DNA from: Formivibrio citricus
GTDB lineage: Bacteria > Pseudomonadota > Gammaproteobacteria > Burkholderiales > Chitinibacteraceae
Assembly (NCBI RefSeq): GCF_900115065.1
Contig: NZ_FOVE01000005.1
Location: 122,011-186,010 of the forward strand
Reading direction: 5' to 3'
DNA: 64,000 bases
Part shown: positions 16,723 through 26,486 of the stretch, piece after piece
Layout: every line of letters begins with the position of its first letter
Position numbering within the stretch: the stretch's first letter is position 1
The notes under the pieces: model-generated
Databases searched by the model: none
Seen by the model: only the letters and a program-made list of their open reading frames with translations
What the model was told of the DNA's origin: nothing
Position numbers and translations under genes: made by a program

Positions 16723-16752
16723 TTGACGCCAGCCGCGCCTATCAGCCAGAAT
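16723..16752 (+). promoter_or_regulatory. Probable trp operon promoter
   Basis: TTGACG (16723-16728) and CAGAAT (16747-16752) are spaced 18 bases apart, directly downstream of the terminator. A transcript would start near 16759 and carry a leader of about 137 bases before trpE that includes a Trp-rich short peptide. Confidence 0.5.
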
Positions 16753-16789
16753 AGGGCCGGCTACTAATTTCTCAGGGTTTTCCCGCATC

Positions 16790-16843
16790 ATGGCATTTCA
16801 CTCCGGACAGATCTGGCTCGAATGGCGATGGCGTCGCGTGTAA
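16790..16843 (+). CDS. trpL: trp operon leader peptide (TrpL-like), 17 aa
   Basis: The frame encodes [17 protein letters not shown], with three Trp codons in six positions (W9, W12, W14) right before the stop at 16841-16843. It sits about 30 bases after the predicted transcript start and 52 bases before the trpE start. Trp is the rarest residue, so this density is strong evidence for a leader whose translation senses charged tRNA-Trp. The stop region can pair (GGCGTCGCG...CGCG...GCGCC), giving a possible leader hairpin. I see no GC-rich hairpin followed by a T run before trpE, so the output may not be a standard intrinsic terminator. The start has only a weak AGGG-type ribosome site. Confidence 0.6.
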   Translation: MAFHSGQIWLEWRWRRV

Positions 16844-16895
16844 TCGCGTACCTGCGCCCTTCTGTTGTCACACCTTTTGTTTCGGAGAATTGAAA

Positions 16896-18365
16896 ATGCT
16901 TACCCGCACTGAATTTGCGGCCCTCGCGGCTGAGGGCTATAACCGCATCCCCCTGATTCTCGAACTCTTTGCCGATCTCGACACCCCGCTCTCGGTCTAC
17001 CTCAAGCTCGCCAACCAACCGTATTCCTACCTGCTGGAATCCGTGGTCGGCGGCGAACGTTTTGGCCGCTATTCCTTCATCGGTCTGCCCACCCGCACAC
17101 GGCTGGTGGTCAAAGGAACGGTCACCGAGGTCATCACCGACGGTGAAGTCGTCGCGCGCCATGAGGGCAACCCGCTCGATTTCATCGCCGATTACCAGAA
17201 GCAGTTCCGCTCCCCGCCGCAAACCGGGCTACCGCGTTTCCTTGGCGGGCTGGTCGGTTATTTCGGCTACGACACGATCCGTTTCATCGAAAAGAAGCTG
17301 GCCGCTTGCCAGAAGCCCGACTCCATCGGCGCACCGGACATCCAGTTGCTGCTCTCGCAAGAGCTGGCCGTGGTCGACAATCTTTCCGGCAAGCTGTATT
17401 TGGTGGTGTATGCCGACCCGAGCGAGGCCGATGCCTACGACAAGGCCGAAGCTCGCCTGGCAGCGCTGCGCATGAAGCTGCGCGAACCGGCGCCCCTGCC
17501 GCTCTCCCAGCCCGCACCGGCCGTTTCCACCGCCACCTCCGAATTCGGCGAGGACGCCTTCAAGGCCGCCGTGGTCAAGGCCAAGGAATACATTGCCGAC
17601 GGCGACATCATGCAGGTCGTGCTCTCGCAGCGCATGACCGCGCCATTTGCCGAATCGCCGCTCGCGCTCTACCGCGCGCTGCGCTCGCTCAACCCCTCGC
17701 CGTACATGTTCTTCTACCACTTCGACGATTTCCACATCGTCGGCGCCTCGCCCGAGATTCTGGCGCGGCTCGAAGGCGACACCATCACCGTGCGCCCCAT
17801 CGCCGGCACCCGCCCGCGCGGCAAAACCCGCGAAGAAGATCTTGCACTGGCCGAAGAACTGCTCGCCGACCCCAAGGAAATCGCCGAACACGTCATGCTG
17901 ATCGACCTCGGCCGCAACGATGCCGGCCGCGTCGCCCAGACCGGCAGCGTGAAGCTCGTCGACAAGATGGTGATCGAACGCTACTCGCATGTGATGCACA
18001 TCGTTTCCAGCGTCGAAGGCAAGATCAAGCCCGGCATGGGCGCCATGGATGTCCTCAAGGCCACCTTCCCTGCCGGCACGGTTTCCGGCGCCGCCAAGGT
18101 ACGCGCCATGGAAATCATCGACGAACTGGAACCCACCAAGCGCGGCATCTACGCCGGCGCAGTCGGCTACCTGGGATTCAACGGCGACATGGACGTCGCC
18201 ATCGCGCTGCGTACCGCGGTCGTGAAAGACCAGACACTCTACATGCAAGCCGGCGCTGGCATCGTTGCCGATTCAGTCCCGCAAAGCGAATGGCAGGAAA
18301 CCCTGAACAAAGCCCGCGCAGTGCTGCGCGCAGCGGAGCAAGTTCAGCGCGGACTGGATGCTTGA
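16896..18365 (+). CDS. trpE: Anthranilate synthase component I
   Basis: The 489-residue enzyme makes anthranilate from chorismate with ammonia from TrpG. The N-terminal regulatory region has [18 protein letters not shown], containing the LLES tryptophan feedback-binding motif. The C-terminal chorismate-binding core shows [46 protein letters not shown] and [19 protein letters not shown]. The ATG at 16896 follows GGAG by 8 bases; a TTG two codons upstream is less likely. It is the first structural gene of the trp cluster, after the leader peptide. The next co-directional gene is an unrelated GxxExxY gene, then trpG. Confidence 0.96.
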   Translation: MLTRTEFAALAAEGYNRIPLILELFADLDTPLSVYLKLANQPYSYLLESVVGGERFGRYSFIGLPTRTRLVVKGTVTEVITDGEVVARHEGNPLDFIADYQKQFRSPPQTGLPRFLGGLVGYFGYDTIRFIEKKLAACQKPDSIGAPDIQLLLSQELAVVDNLSGKLYLVVYADPSEADAYDKAEARLAALRMKLREPAPLPLSQPAPAVSTATSEFGEDAFKAAVVKAKEYIADGDIMQVVLSQRMTAPFAESPLALYRALRSLNPSPYMFFYHFDDFHIVGASPEILARLEGDTITVRPIAGTRPRGKTREEDLALAEELLADPKEIAEHVMLIDLGRNDAGRVAQTGSVKLVDKMVIERYSHVMHIVSSVEGKIKPGMGAMDVLKATFPAGTVSGAAKVRAMEIIDELEPTKRGIYAGAVGYLGFNGDMDVAIALRTAVVKDQTLYMQAGAGIVADSVPQSEWQETLNKARAVLRAAEQVQRGLDA

Positions 18366-18373
18366 AAGGCTTT

Positions 18374-18405
18374 TCTCACCACGAAGCACACCAAGAACAC
18401 CAAGG
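18374..18405. repeat. Left arm of the inverted repeat flanking the GxxExxY gene
   Basis: TCACCACGAAGCACACCAAG and the following GAACACCAAGG are nearly the reverse complement of 18822-18852 (about 27 of 29 aligned bases). The arm starts 9 bases after the trpE stop. The same pair of arms, without a gene between, occurs at 22484-22618. Confidence 0.75.
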
Positions 18406-18412
18406 GAAAAAC

Positions 18413-18790
18413 GTGGAAGAACAGATTGAAGCAACAGCCAAGCAAGTAGTTGACGCAGCGCTCTGCGTTCATCGTGCACTTGGCCCGGGATTGCTGGAAT
18501 CTGCCTATGAGCAATGTCTGAAGATCGAACTGATCAATCGCGGGCTAACTTGCGAAACTCAACAGCCGATTGCAATCGATTACTACGGTCAACGGGTTGA
18601 AATGGCATTCCGGGCCGACATGATCGTAAATGGCGTTGTACTGGTAGAGCTGAAATCCGTTGAACGTATCCAGCCGATTCACGAAGCTCAATTGCTGACT
18701 TACCTGAAGTTATCGGATTTGCGTGTGGGTTTTCTGATCAACTTCAATACCAAATTACTCAAGGAAGGGCTCAAGCGCATGGCGCTCTAA
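18413..18790 (+). CDS. GxxExxY protein (PD-(D/E)xK-like, unknown function)
   Basis: The protein has 125 residues from a GTG start. It carries the family signature G26-x2-E29-x2-Y32 in GPGLLESAY and later D69 with E79-L-K81 (VELKSVE), which resembles the PD-(D/E)xK nuclease core. No enzyme activity is established for the family as far as I know. It interrupts the trp operon between trpE and trpG and is tightly bracketed by inverted repeats (18374-18405 and 18822-18852), so it looks like an inserted cassette. No ATG fits the start; the GTG is the only codon before the conserved region and after the repeat arm. Transcription would be by read-through from trpE. Confidence 0.8.
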   Translation: MEEQIEATAKQVVDAALCVHRALGPGLLESAYEQCLKIELINRGLTCETQQPIAIDYYGQRVEMAFRADMIVNGVVLVELKSVERIQPIHEAQLLTYLKLSDLRVGFLINFNTKLLKEGLKRMAL

Positions 18791-18821
18791 GGCCCCAACC
18801 CATCAGAAGAACACTTCGCCT

Positions 18822-18852
18822 TTCTTGGTGTCCTTGGTGTTCTTCGTGGTGA
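18822..18852. repeat. Right arm of the inverted repeat flanking the GxxExxY gene
   Basis: CTTGGTGTCCTTGGTGTTCT and the following TCGTGGTGA mirror the left arm at 18374-18405. The sequence just beyond, GAAAAAAAGGATTCAAACC, contains the AAGGA ribosome site of trpG, so the end of the element forms the trpG leader. Confidence 0.75.
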
Positions 18853-18869
18853 AAAAAAGGATTCAAACC

Positions 18870-19439
18870 ATGCTACTGATGATCGATAACTACGACAGCT
18901 TTACCTACAACCTCGTCCAGTACTTCGGCGAACTCGGCCAGGACGTTCAGGTTTACCGCAACGACGAAATCACGCTCGAACAAATCGAAGCGCTTAAGCC
19001 GCAATACCTCGTCATCTCGCCCGGCCCCTGCACGCCGCTGGAAGCAGGCATTTCCGTCCCTGCAATCAAGCACTTTGCCGGCAAGCTGCCGATCATGGGC
19101 GTGTGCCTTGGGCACCAGTCGATTGGCGAAGCCTTCGGCGGCAAGATCGTCCATGCCAAGACGTTGATGCACGGCAAGGTTTCCCCGGTCGAACACAACA
19201 ACACCGGCATGTTCAAGGGCCTGCCCTCGCCGTTCAACGTCACGCGCTATCACTCGCTCGCCATCGAGCGCGAATCGTTGCCCGATTGCCTGGAAGTGAC
19301 CGCCTGGACCGAGGATGGCGAGATCATGGGTGTGCGCCACAAGACCTTGGCCATTGAGGGCGTGCAGTTCCATCCGGAATCGATCCTGACCGAGCACGGA
19401 CACCAGATGCTCGACAACTTCCTCAAAGAATTCGCATAA
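18870..19439 (+). CDS. trpG: Anthranilate synthase component II (glutamine amidotransferase)
   Basis: The 189-residue class I amidotransferase supplies ammonia to TrpE. It has the oxyanion motif SPGPCTP (50-56), the nucleophile C79 in GVCLGHQ, and the His-Glu pair in VQFHPESIL near the C-terminus. Length and motifs are standard. In many bacteria the same protein also serves as PabA for folate synthesis; here the position before trpD points to tryptophan. The ATG at 18870 follows AAGGA by 9 bases; the longer frame is repeat sequence. trpD follows after 10 bases. Confidence 0.95.
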   Translation: MLLMIDNYDSFTYNLVQYFGELGQDVQVYRNDEITLEQIEALKPQYLVISPGPCTPLEAGISVPAIKHFAGKLPIMGVCLGHQSIGEAFGGKIVHAKTLMHGKVSPVEHNNTGMFKGLPSPFNVTRYHSLAIERESLPDCLEVTAWTEDGEIMGVRHKTLAIEGVQFHPESILTEHGHQMLDNFLKEFA

Positions 19440-19449
19440 GGGGCTGAAC

Positions 19450-20478
<1,029 letters not shown>

Positions 20479-20488
20479 TCGCAAGCAA

Positions 20489-20577
20489 TATGTAGGGCGG
20501 AAAAGCCTCTTGAGAGGCGCCTTCCGCCGATTATCTTAAACGTCGGAAGGCGCTTCGCTTTTCCGACCTAGCGAGCT
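20489..20577. repeat. Palindromic repeats after trpD
   Basis: Two stem-loops: GTAGGGCGGAAAAGCC...GGCGCCTTCCGCC (from 20492) and GTCGGAAGGCGCTTCGCTTTTCCGACCTA (about 20542-20571). Both belong to the same palindromic family as 8873-8950. The block abuts the 3' end of the small minus-strand gene. Confidence 0.65.
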
Positions 20578-20803
20578 ACGGGTTCATGAATTTGGCCCAA
20601 CTTTCTTTCGCCGCCCAAGCTGAAGCCAGCCCAAGCAACAACCATGGAACAAGAAAGAATAAAACAAAAAATTCAGAAAAATTGGGCCACCCACTGACAT
20701 TGGCATCGAGCAAAATTGAAACTATTTCGTTTCCTATTTTTGACGCTACCAACGCAATCAACGAGAACAAAACGGCCAAAACAACCCAGCGAATCTTCGA
20801 CAT
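20576..20803 (-). CDS. Small hydrophobic membrane protein, unknown
   Basis: The predicted product has 75 residues with two strongly hydrophobic segments (about 5-25 and 45-62) and charged ends, so a two-span inner-membrane protein is likely. I recognise no family. The start ending at 20803 (MSKIRW) follows AGGAA at good spacing; an ATG five codons upstream is possible. The sequence is clearly more AT-rich than its neighbours and lies antisense between trpD and trpC, flanked on both sides by palindromic repeats. It may be acquired DNA. Expression is not shown. Confidence 0.5.
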   Translation of the reverse strand: MSKIRWVVLAVLFSLIALVASKIGNEIVSILLDANVSGWPNFSEFFVLFFLVPWLLLGLASAWAAKESWAKFMNP

Positions 20804-20935
20804 ATTCAAGTTCCTCATTCAAGTAAAGAAGAGACTCTAGATTCGCATAAAAATTGGAATATTGTGGCTGCTAATACCTATGCATATTGACTGCATTTAG
20901 CGATTAAAAGCCAATCACAAATTTCATACTTACAC

Positions 20936-21020
20936 CGTAAGGCGGATTCGCGAAGCAATCCGCCTTGATTAGAACCCCATGCGGCGGATTGTCGCTCTCG
21001 CTCCGAATCCGCCCTACAAG
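20936..21020. repeat. Palindromic repeats before trpC
   Basis: Two GC-rich stem-loops, AAGGCGGATTCGCGAAGCAA-TCCGCCTT and GGCGGATTGTCGC...CGAATCCGCC, match units seen at 15513. Together with 20489-20577 they bracket the small AT-rich ORF. Confidence 0.65.
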
Positions 21021-21030
21021 TGACTCCACC

Positions 21031-21831
21031 ATGTCCGACATCCTGAAAAAAATCTGGGCTACGAAATTTGAAGAAGTGGCTGCCGCCAAGAAAGCCATCC
21101 CGCTCGCCGCGATCCGCGCGCAAGCCGAGGCCAATGCCGATCATCGCGATTTCGTCGGTGCCATTCGCGCCAAGCATGCGGCCCAACAGCCCGGCGTGAT
21201 TGCCGAGATCAAGAAGGCGAGCCCCTCCAAGGGCGTGATCCGCGCCGATTTCGATCCGCCAGCAATTGCCGCCGATTACGCGGCGCATGGCGCGGCGTGT
21301 TTGTCGGTACTGACCGATGTGCAGTACTTCCAGGGCCATGCCGATTACCTGAAGGCGGCGCGTGCGGCTTGCCACTTGCCGGTGCTGCGCAAGGATTTCA
21401 TCGTCGACGAATACCAGATTTTCGAGGCACGTGCGTGGAGCGCGGATTGCATTCTGCTGATTGCGGCGGAATTGTCGGTCGGCCAGATGCAGGAATTCGA
21501 GGCGCTGGCGAATGAGCTCGGCATGGCGGTGCTGGTCGAGGTGCACAACGGCCGGGAGCTGGATGCAGCGCTGGAACTGAAAACCCCGCTGATGGGCATC
21601 AACAACCGCAACCTGCGCACGTTCGAGGTTTCTCTGCAAACCACGCTCGACCTGCTGCCGCACATTCCGCAAGACCGGATCGTCGTGACCGAGAGCGGGA
21701 TTCTTTCCACGCCGGACGTGCAACTGATGCACGACCACCGTGTCGATACCTTCCTCGTGGGTGAGGCATTCATGCGACAGCCCTCGCCTGGCGAAGCGTT
21801 GCAACAATTCTTCAGCCCGGTTTACGGTTAG
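21031..21831 (+). CDS. trpC: Indole-3-glycerol phosphate synthase
   Basis: The 266-residue TIM-barrel enzyme closes the indole ring. [14 protein letters not shown] (E and K catalytic), [53 protein letters not shown] and TESGI in order are the full set of family motifs. The ATG at 21031 is preceded only by a weak ribosome site, downstream of palindromic repeats. It is the last trp gene here; trpF, trpB and trpA are not in the window. Confidence 0.95.
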   Translation: MSDILKKIWATKFEEVAAAKKAIPLAAIRAQAEANADHRDFVGAIRAKHAAQQPGVIAEIKKASPSKGVIRADFDPPAIAADYAAHGAACLSVLTDVQYFQGHADYLKAARAACHLPVLRKDFIVDEYQIFEARAWSADCILLIAAELSVGQMQEFEALANELGMAVLVEVHNGRELDAALELKTPLMGINNRNLRTFEVSLQTTLDLLPHIPQDRIVVTESGILSTPDVQLMHDHRVDTFLVGEAFMRQPSPGEALQQFFSPVYG

Positions 21832-21849
21832 AATCACGCCCTCAAAGAA

Positions 21850-21940
21850 CTACCCACCACAGAGTCACAGAGCAAAGGGAAAAAGCAAAACCCGTTCTTC
21901 AGGTCTGCTCCCAATCTACTGTGGCTCTGTGGTGAAAAAA
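21850..21940. repeat. CACAGAG-type inverted repeat pair
   Basis: CCACCACAGAGTCACAG (21854-21870) pairs with CTGTGGCTCTGTGGTG (21919-21934) across a 48-base spacer. No gene lies between. The right end runs into GAAAAAACGGAATAAAAA and the ATG of the next gene. Confidence 0.7.
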
Positions 21941-21951
21941 CGGAATAAAAA

Positions 21952-22473
21952 ATGGAAAACACCCGCAAGGTCAGCTTGTTCATCGCCACCAGTCTGGACG
22001 GCTACATCGCCCGCGAAGACGAGAGCATCGACTGGCTGTTCAACGATCAGGATTACGGTTACGAATTCTTCTACGAAGAAGTGGACACCATCGTGCTGGG
22101 TCGCCACACCTGGGACAAGCTCAAGGAACTGGGCGACTACCCGTACGAAGGCAAGAAGGGCTTTGTACTGTGCAGCGATTCGGCCGGACAGACCGATCCG
22201 AACGTGACCTTCATCACCGAACCGGTGGAAACCTGGCTGCCCAGCATCAAGCAGGAAGCAGGCGGCACCATCTGGCTGATCGGGGGCTCGAAGCTCGTGG
22301 ACGAATGCCTGCAAGCCGGGCTGGTCGATGAAATCACGCTATCGGTTCACCCGATCCTGCTCGGCCACGGCATTCCGCTCTTCCGCGGCAAGCAACCGGA
22401 AACCGCGCTGGAACTGGTTTCCAGCAAGGCCTACCACACGGGCCTCGTGCAACTGGTGTACCGCAAGAAATAA
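21952..22473 (+). CDS. Dihydrofolate reductase/RibD C-terminal family protein
   Basis: The 173-residue protein has the DHFR-like fold of the RibD_C family: SLFIATSLDGYIAR at the start, VDTIVLGRHTWDKL, and the NADP-binding IWLIGGSKLVDECL, then HPILLGHGIPLF. Members reduce pteridine- or pyrimidine-like substrates; most small stand-alone versions have no assigned substrate. It does not carry the folate-binding residues expected of FolA. It is convergent with true folA 160 bases away, which is a curious neighbour but not proof of linked function. A repeat arm lies directly upstream. Confidence 0.8.
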   Translation: MENTRKVSLFIATSLDGYIAREDESIDWLFNDQDYGYEFFYEEVDTIVLGRHTWDKLKELGDYPYEGKKGFVLCSDSAGQTDPNVTFITEPVETWLPSIKQEAGGTIWLIGGSKLVDECLQAGLVDEITLSVHPILLGHGIPLFRGKQPETALELVSSKAYHTGLVQLVYRKK

Positions 22474-22483
22474 CACCACACAT

Positions 22484-22618
22484 TTTTCACCACTAAGCGC
22501 ACGAAGAACACCAAGAAAATCGAAGAAAAGCGATACCCGGACAGAGCATGCTCAGCTTAGCCAAGCACCGTTTTTACCTTTGCTTTTCTTCGTGTTCTTG
22601 GTGAGCTTCGTGGTGAAA
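22484..22618. repeat. Inverted repeat pair like that around the GxxExxY gene, without a gene
   Basis: TTTTCACCACTAAGCGCACG and following AAGAACACCAAG are complementary to 22583-22618 (CTTCGTGTTCTTGGTGAGCT and TCGTGGTGAAA). The 65-base spacer has no coding capacity. It sits between two convergent genes. Confidence 0.7.
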
Positions 22619-22632
22619 TTGGTTTTTCAGAT

Positions 22633-23133
22633 TTAAACAACTTTCCGGTATTCGACAAAATCGTAACGGATACCGCTGGCCGCATCCTGATGCGCTTCGC
22701 GGCTGACTTCCTGCCATACCGCCGCCTCCAGCTCCGGGAAAAACACATCGCCATGCGGCGCATCGTCCACTTCGGTGAGATCCAGCACGTCGGTCAGCGG
22801 CAGCGCCTGGCGGTAGATTTCCGCGCCACCGATCACGAACACCTTTTCCGCACCGGCACATGCCGCGAGCGCGGCTTCCAGCGAGGCAAACACTTCCGCC
22901 CCGGCCGTTTGCCATTCCGGATTGCGGCTCACCACCACATTGCGCCGCCCCGGAAGCGGACGCCCCAACGATTCGAAAGTCTTGCGCCCCATCAGGATGG
23001 GGTGACCCGTCGTCAGCGCCTTGAAGCGCTTGAGGTCTTCCGGCAGACGCCAGAGCAACTGGTTATCAAGGCCGATGGCTCGGTTGCGCGCCACGGCGGC
23101 GATCAGGATGACTTGCGGTTTGATCATTTTCAT
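22633..23133 (-). CDS. folA: Dihydrofolate reductase
   Basis: The 166-residue enzyme reduces dihydrofolate with NADPH. Characteristic segments are the N-terminal ILIAAVARNRAIG, the Met20-loop-like DNQLLWRLPEDLKRFKALTTG with D/E-type catalytic acid in PEDL, ILMGRKTFES, PGRRNVVVSRN and VFVIGGAEIY. Alternative start at residue 3 is possible. Its start overlaps the end of the upstream VOC gene by 4 bases, so the two are co-transcribed. Confidence 0.95.
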   Translation of the reverse strand: MKMIKPQVILIAAVARNRAIGLDNQLLWRLPEDLKRFKALTTGHPILMGRKTFESLGRPLPGRRNVVVSRNPEWQTAGAEVFASLEAALAACAGAEKVFVIGGAEIYRQALPLTDVLDLTEVDDAPHGDVFFPELEAAVWQEVSREAHQDAASGIRYDFVEYRKVV

Positions 23134-23531
23134 TCAATCCAGAAATGCGGGTTCCATGCGACTTCCCACAGGAAGCCATCCGGATCGGCAAAGTAACCGG
23201 AAAATCCGCCCCAGAACGTATCTTGAGCCGGCTTCACGATCTTGCCACCGGCTTTTTCGGCCAGATCCAGGACCGAAACCACTTCTTCACGGGTGCGTAC
23301 ATTGTGCGCCAACGTAATGCCACGAAAACCGGAACCTTCCGGCGACACCCCGGCATCCTCGGCCAGCGCTTCGCGTCCGTAGAGCGAAAGCCACACCGAC
23401 TTCAGGCCGATGAACACGACCTGCTCGTTGCTCTGCGGCATGGCGGGCAGGCCAAGCCCATCGCAGTAAAAAGCGCGTGCCCGGGCGAGATCGGCAACGC
23501 CCAAAGTAATCAGGCTGACTCGGGGTTCCAT
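23130..23531 (-). CDS. VOC (glyoxalase/bleomycin-resistance) superfamily protein
   Basis: The 133-residue protein has two betaalphabetabetabeta modules of the vicinal oxygen chelate fold: the LITLGVADLARARAFYCDGLG opening and the FWGGFSGYFADPDGFLWEVAWNP closing, the latter with the acid ligand in WEV. Metal ligands are only partly clear, so catalysis cannot be assigned. It overlaps folA by 4 bases and follows scpB by 11 bases in a leftward operon. Confidence 0.82.
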   Translation of the reverse strand: MEPRVSLITLGVADLARARAFYCDGLGLPAMPQSNEQVVFIGLKSVWLSLYGREALAEDAGVSPEGSGFRGITLAHNVRTREEVVSVLDLAEKAGGKIVKPAQDTFWGGFSGYFADPDGFLWEVAWNPHFWIE

Positions 23532-23542
23532 TTTTTGCTCCC

Positions 23543-24085
23543 TCAGGTTCTTTCTTCAGGCAAAACCAGATTGCCCAGTTCCGCCAATGGCGGCAGGTCA
23601 CGCAGGCTGGTCAGCCCCAGATCGTCGAGGAACTGCTTGCTGGTCGCCAGCAATTCCGGGCGGCCCGGCACTTCCTTGTGGCCGACAACTTCCACCCAGC
23701 CCCGCTCGCGCAGGGTCTGCACGATCTGGCTCGCGACCGATACGCCACGGATTTCCTCAATCTCGCCGCGCGTAACCGGCTGTTTGTAGGCGATGATCGC
23801 CAGCGTTTCCATGACCGCGCGCGAATAGCGCGGCGGTTTCTGCGGGCTCAGGCGATCCAGATAAACCTGCATCTCCGGCCGGGCACGGAAGCGCCAGCCG
23901 CTGGCGAGCCGTACCAGTTCGATACCCCGCCCTTCCCACTGTTCCTGCAGGTCGGCCAGGTGCAGGATCAGCGCCTCGCCGGCGACTTCCTCGCCGAACA
24001 GCTTTCTCAATTCGGATAGCGGCAGCGGCGCATCGGCCACCAGCAGCGCGGTTTCCAGCACTTTGCGGATTTCTTTCTTGTTCAT
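23543..24085 (-). CDS. scpB: Segregation and condensation protein B
   Basis: The 180-residue winged-helix protein is the kite subunit of the SMC/MukB-like condensin with ScpA. Family landmarks are [30 protein letters not shown] [46 protein letters not shown] and [18 protein letters not shown]. Start overlaps scpA stop (ATGA), typical for the pair. Confidence 0.95.
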   Translation of the reverse strand: MNKKEIRKVLETALLVADAPLPLSELRKLFGEEVAGEALILHLADLQEQWEGRGIELVRLASGWRFRARPEMQVYLDRLSPQKPPRYSRAVMETLAIIAYKQPVTRGEIEEIRGVSVASQIVQTLRERGWVEVVGHKEVPGRPELLATSKQFLDDLGLTSLRDLPPLAELGNLVLPEERT

Positions 24086-24918
24086 CTGCCCCCCTCTTCC
24101 ACCCCGGCCAGCCGCGCATAGATCGGCAAGCCAGCGGCTTCCTGCGAGACGGTAATCATCTTTTCCTTCACCAGTTCCAGCAGGGCGGTGAACGTGACCA
24201 CCAGCATCGGCACGCCGCGCGCATGGTCGAAAAGATCAACGAATTCCACGTAGCGCCCGCCCGCCAATACCTTGAGGATGTGGCTCATCTGCTCGCGCAC
24301 CGAAAGCTCGTCTGCCTTCACCGTATGGTGGCGCTTGTTCTTGGCGCGCGACAGGATCGTCATCCAGGCCGCCTTCAAGTCGGCAGCCGAGACGTCCGGC
24401 AACAGCAGCACGGCTTCTTTCTCGAACACCACGGCGGCCCAGGAAAAATCGCGCCCGGCCTGCGGTAACTGGTCGAGCTCGAACGCAGCGAGCTTCATCT
24501 GCTCGTATTCCAGCAGGCGGCGTACCAGCTCGGCGCGCGGATCGTGTTCGTCTTCCTGAGCGTGAACAGGCTTGGGCAGCAGCAGGCGCGATTTGATCTC
24601 GATCAGCGTGGCGGCCATCAGCAGGTATTCGGCTGCGAGTTCGAGGCGGCTGACCTTCATGGCCTCGACGTACTGCATGTATTGCGCCGTCACCGCAGCC
24701 ATCGGGATGTCGAGAATGTCGATGTTCTGGCGGCGGATCAGGTAGAGCAAGAGATCAAGCGGGCCTTCGAACGATTCCAGCAGCACCCGCAACGCATCGG
24801 GGGGAATGTAGAGGTCGTGCGGCAACTCCAGCACCGGCTCGCCAAAAATATGCGCGAGCGGCGCTGGAGCTGGAATAGCAACATCAAGCGGCAGGTTCAT
24901 GCTGTCCAACGCTTGCAT
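24082..24918 (-). CDS. scpA: Segregation and condensation protein A (kleisin)
   Basis: The 278-residue kleisin bridges the SMC dimer in chromosome segregation. The [28 protein letters not shown] block is the family signature, followed by the [21 protein letters not shown] helix. The C-terminal winged-helix that binds the SMC head is near residues 200-270. An in-frame ATG at 24900 is an alternative start. SMC itself is not in the window. Confidence 0.95.
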   Translation of the reverse strand: MQALDSMNLPLDVAIPAPAPLAHIFGEPVLELPHDLYIPPDALRVLLESFEGPLDLLLYLIRRQNIDILDIPMAAVTAQYMQYVEAMKVSRLELAAEYLLMAATLIEIKSRLLLPKPVHAQEDEHDPRAELVRRLLEYEQMKLAAFELDQLPQAGRDFSWAAVVFEKEAVLLLPDVSAADLKAAWMTILSRAKNKRHHTVKADELSVREQMSHILKVLAGGRYVEFVDLFDHARGVPMLVVTFTALLELVKEKMITVSQEAAGLPIYARLAGVEEGGR

Positions 24919-24940
24919 TCAAGCTGCCGCATGACGGAAA

Positions 24941-26023
24941 TCATTTCTGCACAACAACCGGCGGCAGCTTGCTGCTGTAATCCTGCGCTTTTTCCGCCAC
25001 CTTGGCCGCCATCTTGCGCGCCATGGCTTTGTATAGGCCGGCGATCTTGCCATCGGGTTCGGCTACGACGCTGGGCAGGCCGGAATCCGCCCCGAGGCGA
25101 ATCGAGAGATCGAGCGGCAACTGGCCGAGCAGCGCCACATCGTAATCGGCGCACATCTTCGCCCCGCCGCCTTCGCCGAAAATCGGTTCGACGTGGCCGC
25201 AGTTCGAGCAGACATGCATGCTCATGTTCTCGACAATGCCGAGGATCGGGATGTTCACCTTCTCGAACATCTTCAGGCCCTTGCGTGCATCGAGCAGCGC
25301 GATGTCCTGCGGCGTGGTCACGATCACCGCGCCCGTCACCGGCACCTTCTGCGAAAGCGTGAGCTGGATGTCGCCCGTGCCCGGCGGCAGGTCAACGACC
25401 AGGTAATCGAGCTCGCCCCAGTGCGTATCGTTGAAAATCTGCATCAGGGCTTGGGTCACGATCGGCGCGCGCCAGATCATCGGCTGCTCGGGATCGACCA
25501 GCGCACCGATCGACATCAGCTTCACGCCGTGATTCTGCAACGGCAGCAGAGTCTCGCCGTCCGACTCGGGCTGCACCCCGGTCAATCCCATGATCTGCGG
25601 CAGCGACGGGCCGTAGATGTCGGCATCAAGCAAACCGACCTGCGCGCCTTCGGCGGCCAATGCCAGCGCCAGATTGGCAGCGGTAGTGGATTTGCCCACC
25701 CCGCCCTTGCCGCTCGCCACGGCAATGATGTTCTTGATGTTGCCCAGCCGCTTCACGCTCGGCTGCACGGCATGGGCGATGACACGGCTGGAAACATTGA
25801 CCTGGACGGTTTTCACGCCATCAACACCGGTCAGCGCGGCTTCAAATTGCTGCCGGATCTCGTCAAACCGGCTCTGTCCCGGATAGCCCAGCACCACATC
25901 CAGACTGACGGCCCCGCCTTCGACCTTGAGGTTCTTGATGCAACGCGCGCTGGCGTAGCTTTTTCCGGCATCCGGGTTTTCCAGTTCGGCAAGCAGGGAT
26001 TGAATGGCTTCGAGAGTAGGCAT
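24941..26023 (-). CDS. apbC: Iron-sulfur cluster carrier protein ApbC (Mrp/NBP35 family)
   Basis: The 360-residue P-loop ATPase has an N-terminal MIP18/FeSCA-like domain (about 1-85) and a deviant Walker A SGKGGVGKST (104-113), then LLDADIYGPSLPQIMG, VVDLPPGTGD and a CSNC (CxxC) motif near residue 280 that holds a bridging 4Fe-4S cluster in the dimer. It transfers Fe-S clusters to target enzymes in the cytoplasm. It lies 22 bases upstream of scpA in the same direction. Confidence 0.93.
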   Translation of the reverse strand: MPTLEAIQSLLAELENPDAGKSYASARCIKNLKVEGGAVSLDVVLGYPGQSRFDEIRQQFEAALTGVDGVKTVQVNVSSRVIAHAVQPSVKRLGNIKNIIAVASGKGGVGKSTTAANLALALAAEGAQVGLLDADIYGPSLPQIMGLTGVQPESDGETLLPLQNHGVKLMSIGALVDPEQPMIWRAPIVTQALMQIFNDTHWGELDYLVVDLPPGTGDIQLTLSQKVPVTGAVIVTTPQDIALLDARKGLKMFEKVNIPILGIVENMSMHVCSNCGHVEPIFGEGGGAKMCADYDVALLGQLPLDLSIRLGADSGLPSVVAEPDGKIAGLYKAMARKMAAKVAEKAQDYSSKLPPVVVQK

Positions 26024-26116
26024 GACGGTTCGACCAGCAAAGAATGAGTTTCAGAAATGGCATCGGGCAGCCATATTTCAAGCTGCCCGAATGGAAACAC
26101 CACAGATCAGTGCAAT

Positions 26117-26419
26117 TTACTTCTTGAGGCAATTGCTCATAAAGGCCTTGCGCTCGTCACCCTTGAGCTTCTTGTCGCCGGCTTCCTTGTTGCAAACCTT
26201 CATCTTGTCCTGCTGGGTCGCAGCCGCTGCCGGCTGGGATGCAGGCGGAGCCTTCTTCAGGCAATCGCTCATGAATTTCTTGCGCTCATCGCCCTTGAGC
26301 GCCTTGGCCGAAGCCTCCTGGTTACAGGTTTTCATTTTTTCCTGCTGCGGCGTTGCGGCAAAAGCGCTGGCAGCAAACAGGGATGCAAAACAAACAACAG
26401 CAATACGGGAAGCGATCAT
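26117..26419 (-). CDS. psiF: PsiF repeat protein, exported
   Basis: The 100-residue protein has a cleavable signal peptide (about 1-22, ending ASAFA|AT). Two PsiF repeats follow: CNQEASAKALKGDERKKFM and CNKEAGDKKLKGDERKAFM, each ending with SDC/SNCLKK, separated by a Pro/Ala linker. The four conserved cysteines suggest two periplasmic disulfides. In Escherichia coli psiF is phosphate-starvation induced; function is unknown and no Pho box is obvious here. Confidence 0.88.
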   Translation of the reverse strand: MIASRIAVVCFASLFAASAFAATPQQEKMKTCNQEASAKALKGDERKKFMSDCLKKAPPASQPAAAATQQDKMKVCNKEAGDKKLKGDERKAFMSNCLKK

Positions 26420-26486
26420 GGATAACTCCTGAATGGTCGTTTAAGGCCATCTGGCCTGCCTGCAAGTTTAGAACAAACCGCGACCA

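Noticed and set aside
16844..16895. A standard intrinsic attenuator terminator between the Trp leader and trpE
   Set aside because: I looked for a GC-rich hairpin followed by a T run and saw none. The leader peptide is kept, the terminator is not claimed.
17306..18412. Long plus-strand frame continuous with the GxxExxY gene and overlapping trpE
   Set aside because: It is a +1 shadow of trpE; only the part after the GTG at 18413 has a recognisable protein and sits outside trpE.
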